Assembly: GCA_016081115.2 (NCBI GenBank)
Contig: CM071931.1
Coordinates: 23,784,317 to 23,848,316 of the forward strand
Direction of reading: 5' to 3'
Length of the DNA stretch: 64,000 bases
DNA from: Rehmannia glutinosa
Lineage: Eukaryota; Streptophyta; Magnoliopsida; Lamiales; Orobanchaceae
A model generated the notes under the pieces. That model did not search any database, was not told where the DNA came from, and saw only the letters and a list, made by a program, of their open reading frames with translations. Each line of letters begins with the position of its first letter. Positions within the stretch are counted from its first letter, which is position 1. Made by a program: the position numbers and the translations under genes. Positions 56,337 to 64,000 of this stretch are shown here, piece by piece.

Positions 56337-59300
56337 GTGACAGATCATTGAACTTTGTGAACTCAAAGGGGCTGAGTTGAAGAAGGCTCATGCAATAATC
56401 GACAATTATGCGAACCGCGGTCTTCGTTCTCTTGGTATTGCACGACAGGTGAGTTTTGGGGTGTCTGATTAAGTTTTCTATACTATCGTTTTCAGAATAA
56501 ATGGAAAGGAATATATTTTTAAGGGATTATTACATAAAGATCCCTGAGGTTTTGGCTTATTACAAAAAAAACAGGGATGTTTTCAAAATTACAAAAAGCC
56601 CCCTCAAGTTTGATTATGTCTTAAATTTAAGGGGGTAATCATAATATTTCTCTATCATGAGGGTTTTTGAAATTTTTTTGGAATCAAACCTCAAGCAGTT
56701 TTTTGTAATCTCTCGAGTTTTTTGTAATTAGCCCGAAACTCGGGTTTTACCTGTAATTATACCTATAATTTTTTGCTACTAAACTGCGAGTACGGTTCTT
56801 TTCCAGACTGTCCCGGAGAAAACGAAAGAGAGTGCTGGTGCACCTTGGGAGTTTGTTGGGTTGTTGCCTTTGTTCGACCCTCCAAGGCATGACAGTGCAG
56901 AGACCATCAAGAAAGCTCTTGATCTCGGTGTCAATGTGAAGATGATCACCGGTGACCAGTTGGCCATCGGTAAAGAAACAGGACGTAGACTTGGAATGGG
57001 CACTAACATGTATCCATCTTCTTCCCTTCTTGGCCAGTGCAAGGACGAGTCCATTGCCTCAATCCCCATTGATGAGCTCATTGAGAAGGCAGATGGCTTT
57101 GCTGGAGTCTTCCCAGGTAACAATATAAAACAAACATATAACTTTGAAATAATTATAAAGGATAATTACAAAGAGCCCTGAGGTTTAGGCTAATTACGAA
57201 AAAACACAGAGATATTTCAAAATCACAACCCCCCCCCAATTTGATTCTGTCTTAAATTTAAGGGAGTAACTGTAATATTTTTAGAAATATCAAGGTGTTT
57301 TTTGAATTGTGTTTGTTTGTAAAGGGGGGAATGTAAGACGGAATCCTGAATCTCACGGTTGAAAATATCCTTGAGGTTCAGTCTAATTACAAACAAAATC
57401 TAGCTCTCTTTAAAAATTACAAACACTCCCTTATAGTTGTTTCTATTTTACAAATTGCACTCTCAAGAGGGGTATTTGTTAAGCAAATACAAACCTCATG
57501 AGGATGTTTGTAATACCTTAAGGGGGTTTTTGTAATTTTGAAAGATAGTTGGACTTTTCTGTAATTAAGCTAAACCTCAGGGGTAGTTCTTGTAATAATC
57601 CCTATAACATATTAACATTCAATAAATTCCTATCGGATCAAACTAACAACAAATTTTGACGCGTAGAACACAAGTACGAGATTGTGAAGAAACTGCAAGA
57701 GAGGAAGCACATTTGTGGTATGACAGGAGACGGTGTGAACGATGCGCCAGCGCTCAAAAAAGCCGATATTGGAATTGCTGTTGCAGACGCAACCGATGCT
57801 GCTAGGGGCGCATCCGACATTGTCTTGACCGAGCCGGGACTTAGTGTAATCGTGAGTGCGGTTCTGACAAGCCGAGCCATTTTCCAGAGAATGAAGAACT
57901 ACACGATATACGCAGTTTCCATCACGATCCGTATCGTGATGGGATTCATGCTAATTGCCCTTCTCTGGAAATTCGACTTCTCGCCCTTCATGGTTTTGAT
58001 CATTGCAATTCTCAACGACGGAACCATCATGACCATATCCAAGGACAGGGTTAAGCCATCTCCCCTGCCTGACTCGTGGAAACTCAAGGAAATCTTCGCC
58101 ACCGGCATTGTCCTAGGAACATACATGGCTTTAATGACCGTGATCTTCTTTTACTTGGTCAACGATACCGAATTCTTCTCTGTGAGTTCTTTATCATGCA
58201 AAGATCTAATATTGTTATCTTGTGAGGAAACAAAATGAATATAATGAATAATATGCCAATTTTTGGTTTTAGGATATCTTTAAAGTGAGATCCCTCAGGG
58301 GGCATCCAGATGAGCTTACTGCTGCACTCTACCTTCAAGTGAGCATTATCAGTCAAGCACTCATCTTCGTGACAAGGTCAAGAAGCTGGTCGTTTGTAGA
58401 ACGTCCCGGTTTGTTGCTCCTCGGTGCTTTCTTGTTAGCCCAGTTGGTGAGTCCCTTTAAAACTATGAGTTGTTTCTTTAATTACAAAAAATTACCCATG
58501 AGCTTCAGTCTAAATACAAAAAATCCAGCTATCTTTTATCATAACAAATACCACTTGTCATTTGTTTCTATTTTACAAATTGCACCTCAGTGGGGGTATT
58601 TGTTAAGAAATTACAAATCTCAGGGGAGTATTTGTAATTTTTAAAAGATAACTGCCCTTTTCTGTAATTTGGCTAAACCTGATGGGTAATATTTGTAATC
58701 TACCCAAAAAAAGGCCGATTATGTAGTTTGTTCTACAAGTTTTTGAGGTTCTACGTCTTGTGGGATTTCAGTTGGCTACAATAATTGCTGTGTACGCTAA
58801 CTGGGAATTCGCAAGAATTCAAGGCATTGGATGGGGATGGGCCGGAGTCATCTGGATCTTCAGCATCGTCACTTACTTCCCACTCGACGTTCTAAAGTTC
58901 ATCATTCGCTACGGATTGAGTGGCAAAGCCTGGGACTCCATGATCCAGAACAAGGTATAAATAATTAAATTCAACATCAAACTAGCAAAACATAAACATT
59001 AAAGATTAACCTCTGTTTCTCTTGTGTGTTAGACTGCTTTCACAACCAAGAAGGATTACGGTAAAGGTGAGAGAGAAGCACAATGGGCGGTGGCTCAACG
59101 TACCCTTCACGGTCTCTCAACTCCCGACAGTTCTGCCCTGTTCCACGACAAGAACTATAGGGAACTGTCTGAAATAGCCGAGCAGGCGAAAAGACGAGCT
59201 GAAGTTGCAAGGTATCCACATGATTTCAATCATGCACAAGTTCTGCAATGGAACTATGTTGAAAACTAGTGACTAATAGTTTAAAGGGTTAATTACGAAA

Positions 59301-59677
59301 AATACCCTCGAGGAGGTACAGTCTGATTTCAAAGAATCCAGCTATCTTTCAAAATTACAAATAACCCCTTGACATTTGTTTCTATTTTACAATTTTCACC
59401 TCAAACAGGGATGTGTTTTAATACTTTAAGTGGTTATTTGTAATTTTAAAAGATAATTGGGATTTTTTGTAATTGAGCTATAACTAAGAGGTAGTTTTTG
59501 TAATTGACCCTAGTATGCTTAATGATTTACTAATTATCCTAGTAAAAAACTTCATATTCTTACAAGAAAAAATGTTGCAGGCTGAGGGAGCTTCATACTC
59601 TTAAGGGACACGTCGAATCGGTGGTGAAGCTGAAGGGATTGGACATTGAGACCATCCAGCAACACTACACTGTCTAA
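53736..59677 (+). CDS. Plasma membrane H+-ATPase (P3A-type), complete
   Basis: Thirteen exons: 53736-53786, 53884-54102, 54358-54495, 54581-54895, 55581-56027, 56108-56230, 56344-56448, 56807-57116, 57667-58181, 58273-58446, 58772-58954, 59033-59211, 59581-59677; all GT-AG, total 2856 nt, 951 residues, the usual length. It pumps protons out of the cell using ATP. Motifs: actuator LTGES (about 184-188), phosphorylation site CSDKTGT (Asp about 332), TGDGVND (about 589-595), and ILNDGTIM with the proton-binding Asp (about 687). About ten membrane spans are implied. The C-terminal autoinhibitory region ends QQHYTV; its penultimate Thr is the phosphorylation site that binds 14-3-3 proteins. N-terminus MASEISLEAIKNETVDLENI resembles the AHA1/AHA2 subfamily (inference). 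No break was seen. Six foldback MITE copies occupy its larger introns. Confidence 0.97.
54930..55200. repeat. Foldback MITE copy in H+-ATPase intron 4
   Basis: Inverted words GAGGTTTGAGCTAATTACAAA and TTTGTAATTAGTCCAAACCTC near the two ends, with TCATGTCTTAAATTTTAGAGG inside. The same family is in introns 7, 8, 10 and 12 and near RPL39. Confidence 0.8.
56520..56765. repeat. Foldback MITE copy in H+-ATPase intron 7
   Basis: CCCTGAGGTTTTGGCTTATT at the left and TTTTGTAATTAGCCCGAAAC at the right are inverted relatives. The middle has GTTTGATTATGTCTTAAATT, as in intron 4. Confidence 0.8.
57155..57600. repeat. Two adjoining foldback MITE copies in H+-ATPase intron 8
   Basis: The first (about 57155-57345) is the 'GTCTTAAATTTAAGGGAGTA' type. 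The second (about 57346-57600) is the 'TTGTTTCTATTTTACAAATT' type and ends CTAAACCTCAGGGGTAGTTC. Both start with GAGGTT(T/C)AG.CTAATTAC. Confidence 0.8.
58470..58708. repeat. Foldback MITE copy in H+-ATPase intron 10
   Basis: Left words TTCAGTCTAAATACAAAAAA and TCCAGCTATCTTTTAT, centre TTTCTATTTTACAAATTGCA, right GGCTAAACCTGATGGGTAAT. Same type as the second copy in intron 8. Confidence 0.8.
59282..59512. repeat. Foldback MITE copy in H+-ATPase intron 12
   Basis: Starts GGGTTAATTACGAAAAATAC and ends TAGTTTTTGTAATTGACCC, a clear palindrome of about 230 bp with CAGCTATCTTTCAAAATTAC inside. Confidence 0.85.
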
Positions 59678-60414
59678 GAGGGATAAATAGCCACAAAATT
59701 GACAACAGATGAACATATAAGTGAAGATTGACAAAGTAACTTTCTATTGTTTCGGTTGAGTTATAGGGGATGATTTTGAGAAAAGGTTGGGGTTGTTCTT
59801 TTTTTTTTTTTTTTTTTTTTTTAAATTATATATTTTTTATTTTGTAATGTTTTTCGTTCTTCGGAATAAGTTTTGTTGTGAATCGTGTAATTAGAAAAAA
59901 CCAAATCTGATTCATGAAGATTTCTCCTCATTGAAAGCTGTAATTTTGTTGCAAATGTGATGGATGAAACTTTCATGGGTCAATAGGCTGATGTTTGTGC
60001 ATCTTTGTACATATTGTTTTGAGGGAAATAAAGATATTAGATAGTCCAGTCTTGTTTTGTAGTTTGTGATTTTCTCACCATGAGATGTGTGTACATCTTT
60101 AGGGAGTTGTTTGGTAACTCTAAAAAAAAAAGTAATTCTCAACTTTCAGATGGAAAAAATAGTTGTTTTTTTGCATCAGAAGCTGAATAACTTTATTTAG
60201 ATTTTGCAAATACTCCCTTAGTGTGTTATGGTTCTTTAATCTATCAATAACATGTTTAATTTCTCTCACCTTAAAATAAAAAGGGAGGAAAATAAAGGGA
60301 AAAAATCATAAAAAGAAACAAGTGTTTTTTCTAGTTTATTGATGTATAATAGAAGATGCAACATAAAATTGAAATGAAAACTTCAAACGAATAGTTTTCG
60401 CCCTTTTAGTTCTT
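59678..60414 (+). other. H+-ATPase 3' UTR and downstream flank
   Basis: The 3' UTR begins after TAA at 59677, with a long T run at about 59799-59822 and AATAAAG near 60026 as one candidate polyadenylation signal. No gene recognised up to the inner end of the inverted duplication at about 60415. Confidence 0.5.
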
Positions 60415-61180
60415 TCTTCATCACTATTACTATAAAGTACAGTTCCCTCTTTAATTCACATCCCAGTTTGAATTATAGTAGTTGAAATAGTTGAGTTATG
60501 AATAGAATAGATTGTGAGAACAAAGAGGGAACTAATTAATAATAACTCAACTATTTTAATTAGAAAAAAAATGAATAAATTTACTAAACTAATTAATTTT
60601 AAACTTTAAGTTTAGCTATTTTAAAAATATTATTTTGCTTTTGTTTCTCTTATTTATTGGTTGTAATTAATCAAATAAAGAATAAAAAAATTATGCTAAA
60701 ATATTTTTTTTAAGTTTATAATAAAAAGGTAGTTAGAAAGTAAATATTTTAACTAGTTAACTATTTGAAAATATAATGAATAAATAAATTATAGTTTTAA
60801 AACTATTTTTTCACTCATTTCCCCTTTCCGTTGTTTTTTCTTGTTCTCTTTTTCTTGCTCTGCTCTTTCTTTAGAAACTCACAGGCAAGGAAAAATTGAC
60901 CAGATGTTACAATTTTGATAATTGTTTTCAATTAATTTTGTTAATTATACTTATTATGCTAAAAGTTTTGATAAAGTTTTGAAATTTATTTGTTAATGAT
61001 ACTTTTATAGCATTATGAATGTTTTGAATTGGTTGTTGACTAAATCTATTCAACTTTTACGTTAAAATAGTTAAGTTATGAATAAAATTATTAATGTGAA
61101 TTTTTAAGAATTAATTTTTTGCATGATTAAATTTGAATGGGACTAATACCACCAGAACATGACCACTTTTGCAACAACTT
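60415..61180. repeat. Right arm of the inverted duplication, inner part
   Basis: Reverse complement of the left-arm segments 26476-26565, 24635-25025, 11944-12207 and 11085-11143, in that order and without the insertions found in the left arm. Matching blocks include GGGACTAATA, GAACATGACCACTTTTGCAA and GATTGTGAGAACAAAGAGGG. Similarity by eye is roughly 75-85 %. Non-coding. Confidence 0.85.
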
Positions 61181-61253
61181 TCAGCTACTCACACCCTAGC
61201 CTCATTCCGTTTCGCCAATCATCTCCTCGAAAGAGGTCCTCCACTCCATGAAT

Positions 61254-61773
61254 TGTTAAATTTGGGGAGACTTGGTACGGTCCCACACATGAAGCGTACC
61301 CAATATGGGAGAGAGCTCAAGCCCACCAAATGAGGTTCCATCCTAAAACCAATTGGTGATAGGAGGAGTAGCTCACTTGACTTATAAAGTGAACTCTCTT
61401 CCCTTAATCAATCCATGTGGGACAACTCACAAGTGACATATCTCAACACGCCCCCCTCACTTGTGAGTCCTCCGTCAATCCATTTATCATTTAATTATCA
61501 TCACAAGATCCACCATGCTCAATCACATCATGTGATACGACCCACCTCGGGCCGAGCATGGGCCTGCTCTGATACCATGTTAAATTTGGGGAGACTTGAG
61601 TACGGTCCCACACACGGAGCGTACCCAATATGGGAGAGAACTCAAGCCCACCAAGTGAGGTTCCATCCTAAAACCAATTGGTGATAGGAGGAGTAGCTCA
61701 CTTGACTTATAAAGTGAACTCTCTTCCCTTAATCAATCCATGTGGGACAACTCACAAGTGACATATCTCAACA
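61254..61773 (-). mobile_element. TRIM (miniature LTR retrotransposon), copy 2
   Basis: Same family as 793-1307, in the opposite orientation. LTRs lie at 61254-61448 and 61578-61773 (plus-strand TGTTAAATTTGGGG to ATATCTCAACA). The primer-binding site is at 61577-61566 on the minus strand. The 5-bp target duplication TGAAT (61249-61253, 61774-61778) differs from copy 1, so the two are independent insertions and not products of the inverted duplication. Non-coding. Confidence 0.9.
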
Positions 61774-61789
61774 TGAATCATGCTCCCTG

Positions 61790-62269
61790 TTAACGCCGTC
61801 GCCTCCGGGTATCCATGTGTTTTTCGATGGGGTCATCTCGAACGCCAGGAATTGTGCAGGTGTGGGTATTTTTGCGAGGAATGAACAAGGTTCCTTTCTG
61901 TTTGTTTATGCTAAACAGTTCCCAGACATCACCAACTCACAAACGGCAGAAGCCCTAGCCCTTCGAGAAGCCCTCACGCTCGCCCTCTCGCTTGATCGCT
62001 CCAACACCTCATTTCTTGGGGACTCGGCCATACTTATCGAAGCTGCTAAGGATGACAGACTTCCATCTCCGGATTCAGATCCCATTTTGCTGGATATTTC
62101 TTTGTTGCTACAATTGTTTCATTCGTCTTGTTTATTTTGAATTCCTAGGGATGATAATTTAGTGGCTCACGAGTTTGCTCAGTTTGCTAAGTCTGAATTA
62201 TGTACAGTAAACTCGTGGACCTCCTCGCCCTTATTCTTGTCTCAATCGTTGTTGGACCTTTTCCAGTAA
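61790..62269 (+). pseudogene. RNase H-like (RVT_3) gene remnant
   Basis: Reads PPGIHVFFDGVISNARNC then AGVGIFARNEQGSFLFVYA (first catalytic Asp), SQTAEALALREALTLALSLD (catalytic Glu), TSFLGDSAILIEAA (second Asp), then an in-frame TGA at 62138-62140, then IPRDDNLVAHEFAQFAKSEL and a stop at 62267. The TGA stands where the domain usually has Trp before IPR, so a single TGG to TGA change may have broken an otherwise continuous frame. No start codon fits the conserved beginning. It may be the tail of a LINE or a stand-alone plant RNase H-like copy. An A-run follows at about 62295. Confidence 0.75.
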
Positions 62270-63050
62270 TTTAATGATATTTTCTTTTATTTCAAAAAAA
62301 TATATTAATAAAACCCCTATGATCATATTATAAAATTTTAAGGATACGGCCATACGGTTACAATTATATACATATAAAAAAATATAGTTTTATATTATTC
62401 AAAAAATAGACCTATTAAGTACAATTGAGAAATCAATGTTTCAAACAAAAAAACTAAGCGATTGCTTACGAAAATTTTTCATTTTCGTTCCGCCAGAGAA
62501 ATATTTTACCCCAAAATATGAATATTTATGAAAATTTTCAAATATACACTATTCATTTACTTTCATTTTTTTCTCACACCAATCACTTCTACCCATTTTT
62601 CGAAAAATCCATCATATCACCAATCATTATTACATATCCTTCCACAAATCTCACTATTTACCCACTTATACATTTCTAACTATCAATCATATTCAATCAT
62701 TAGTTTACTTTTTTATATCAAATGAACTTTCATCATTACTTTCCATCTCATATGTAATCACAATCTCAAAATTCATCTTTTTTTTTTTCAAATTTTTTTT
62801 ACCACTCTTCTCTAGGAAAAAGAAAATTTTCAAAATGAAAACATATGCAATCGCTACCAAAACTTCATAAATACTCAAATATGAAATGTGAGAACTCACA
62901 TAGACACAAAAAAGATATTGAAAATATCAATAATATAATAAATTTTATCTGTTTCCGTACATGGATTTATAAGAATTCATATGAATGTGATTTTATTTCT
63001 TTTTAATAATTTTCCCCTCAATTCGATACTATATTTCCACCATTCTTTTT
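62270..63050. other. AT-rich upstream region with a possible foldback element
   Basis: No gene recognised. Between 62458 and 62854 the ends GCGATTGC / GCAATCGC and adjoining AAAATTTTC words form an inverted repeat, a possible MITE of about 400 bp without a clear target duplication. This whole stretch has no counterpart in the left arm. Confidence 0.4.
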
Positions 63051-63338
63051 TCCAGTTTTTGGCGAAAATTGCCCTCAATCCTCATTTTTTTTAAAAAAAC
63101 TATAGGGACTATTTTGCAAAAATTAAATGTCACGTGCTAAACAGAGACGGGGATAATTTTGTAATTTTCCCCACCTAATTCTATGTCGCGGTTTCGCGCC
63201 ATTTCGTATTCTCCATCGTCCTATTAAATTACCCGCCGCCCAGAGCCGCCGGGGCAGACTTCAAAAAGCATTCAACATATTGCATACTGTACTCGTCGGA
63301 AAATTGTCAAGTAAAGGTCGTCGTCTGGGTGAAGCGAA
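63051..63338 (+). promoter_or_regulatory. Promoter/leader of the WDR76-like gene (right arm)
   Basis: Conserved with the left copy (646-792 and 1540-1656 in reverse complement). It contains CCCTCAATCCTCA, GTCGCGGTTTCGCGCCATTTC and CTCGTCGGAAAAT. GTTTCGCGCC resembles an E2F site (TTTSGCGC), which would fit an S-phase/DNA-damage gene, but this is inference. Confidence 0.55.
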
Positions 63339-64000
63339 ATGGGGAACAATGAGAGAATGACAGAATACGAGCGGCGGAGACTGGAAAACATAAAGCGGAA
63401 CGACGAAATGCTTGCGGCGCTCAAAATCCACTCAAAGCTCAACGACCTCTCCGCCAAACGCCAGAGGTTTTCTTCCTCTATATGTATTTCTATTATTGAT
63501 TTGATGTATGTTTTTTTTTTTTTTTTGACAAATGATTTGATCCATGTTGCGTTTTTTCTACTCCTTATATTTTCCCCTTTACCATGGGTTTATTTTCCAC
63601 TTTTTTGGTGATGATATTTGATATTTTTCTGGAACTTGTTGCAAAAATAATTGCATCACATATTACCAATTCGATAATTATCTAAGATAATTCTTTCTAT
63701 GCAAAAAGAATACTTTCTTTCGTATGCTTCTGTGCAGTTAAGAAAGTATTTGAGAAAATGTCCATGATGTCTCGGTTAAACTCAAAGAATCTATAACTGT
63801 GGCAGGAGATCTTATAAACGGAGTTCAGTAAAGAAGCCTAAAACAGAAAGTCCTGTGGTTTTGCGTCAGTCGCTAAGGACTCGTGGGGTGTCACCTGATG
63901 CAGCTACTGCCAGGGGTCTTCATGTTGATACCGATAACAAAAAGCAGATTAAGAAAATCCGCCACTTAAATTCGAATTCGGTAGATAGGAAATCCCCTTG
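63339..64000 (+). CDS. WDR76/CMR1-like WD-repeat protein, 5' part
   Basis: Exon 1 is 63339-63466 (MGNNERMTEYERRRLENIKR to SAKRQR) and ends at donor GTTTTC. Exon 2 starts at 63806 after GGCAG and is open to the window end. It encodes SYKRSSVKKPKTESPVVL, RQSLRTRGVSPDAATARGL and HVDTDNKKQIKKIRHLNSNS. This N-terminus (TEYERRRLENI..N, then basic KKPK and SLRTRG) is typical of plant WDR76/CMR1 (DNA-damage-binding WD) proteins; the WD propeller would lie downstream, outside the window. No defect is visible, unlike the left-hand copy at 93-645. Family assignment rests on the N-terminus only. Confidence 0.75.

Overview
This window is a piece of a flowering-plant nuclear genome, probably a eudicot. It has spliced genes with GT-AG introns, a complete plasma-membrane H+-ATPase gene of the plant P3A type, a ribosomal protein gene with the plant 'site II plus telo-box' promoter, and a dense tower of plant transposons (Copia LTR elements, TRIMs, MULE, CACTA, hAT, MITEs, one SINE). 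I cannot name the species.

Three host genes can be supported. (1) A complete 13-exon plasma-membrane H+-ATPase at 53736-59677 (+), about 951 residues, with all P-type ATPase motifs and the C-terminal YTV 14-3-3 site. (2) A complete three-exon RPL39 (eL39) gene at 29378-29732 (+), 51 residues. (3) The 5' end of a WDR76/CMR1-like WD-repeat gene at 63339-64000 (+), running off the window. A broken copy of the same gene lies at the other end of the window on the minus strand (93-645).

The two WDR76-like copies are the outer ends of an inverted segmental duplication. The right arm (about 60415-64000) matches, in reverse complement, scattered pieces of the left arm (about 1-26565). The left arm has been blown apart by insertions: a TRIM (793-1307), a hAT MITE (1332-1539), a hAT-like element (1657-11066) that itself holds a 7.2-kb MULE (2717-9876), two MITEs (11144-11492, 11504-11935), a Copia element (12208-24629) whose 3' LTR holds a 6-kb CACTA element (17837-23787), and a 1.45-kb insertion (about 25026-26475). 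The right arm provides 'empty sites' that confirm several of these boundaries. About 34 kb, including RPL39 and the H+-ATPase, lies between the arms.

The spacer holds a tRNA-derived SINE, a 118-bp tandem array split by a TA-anchored element carrying an AAA-ATPase fragment, RPL39, decayed RNase H remnants, and two large TA-microsatellite-anchored Mutator-like elements (32918-36213 and 36244-53103) carrying broken ULP1-type and FAR1-type genes. The second contains a 5'-truncated Sirevirus copy (40826-43382) and a hAT MITE (44064-53064) into which a full-length Sirevirus-type Copia element (44148-52801) inserted. The outer element ends about 630 bp upstream of the H+-ATPase start codon. Five H+-ATPase introns hold six copies of one foldback repeat family.

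The most unusual items are the transposase-OTU protease fusion MULE with perfect 43-bp ends and three internal clusters of a GGCACGAT palindromic repeat, the TA-anchored elements with arrays of short GCTTATG-type repeats, and the inverted duplication. Most transposon coding regions are broken; many breaks are CAA/CAG-to-stop or TGG-to-stop changes, as expected from methyl-cytosine deamination. All calls come from reading the sequence; no database search was possible.
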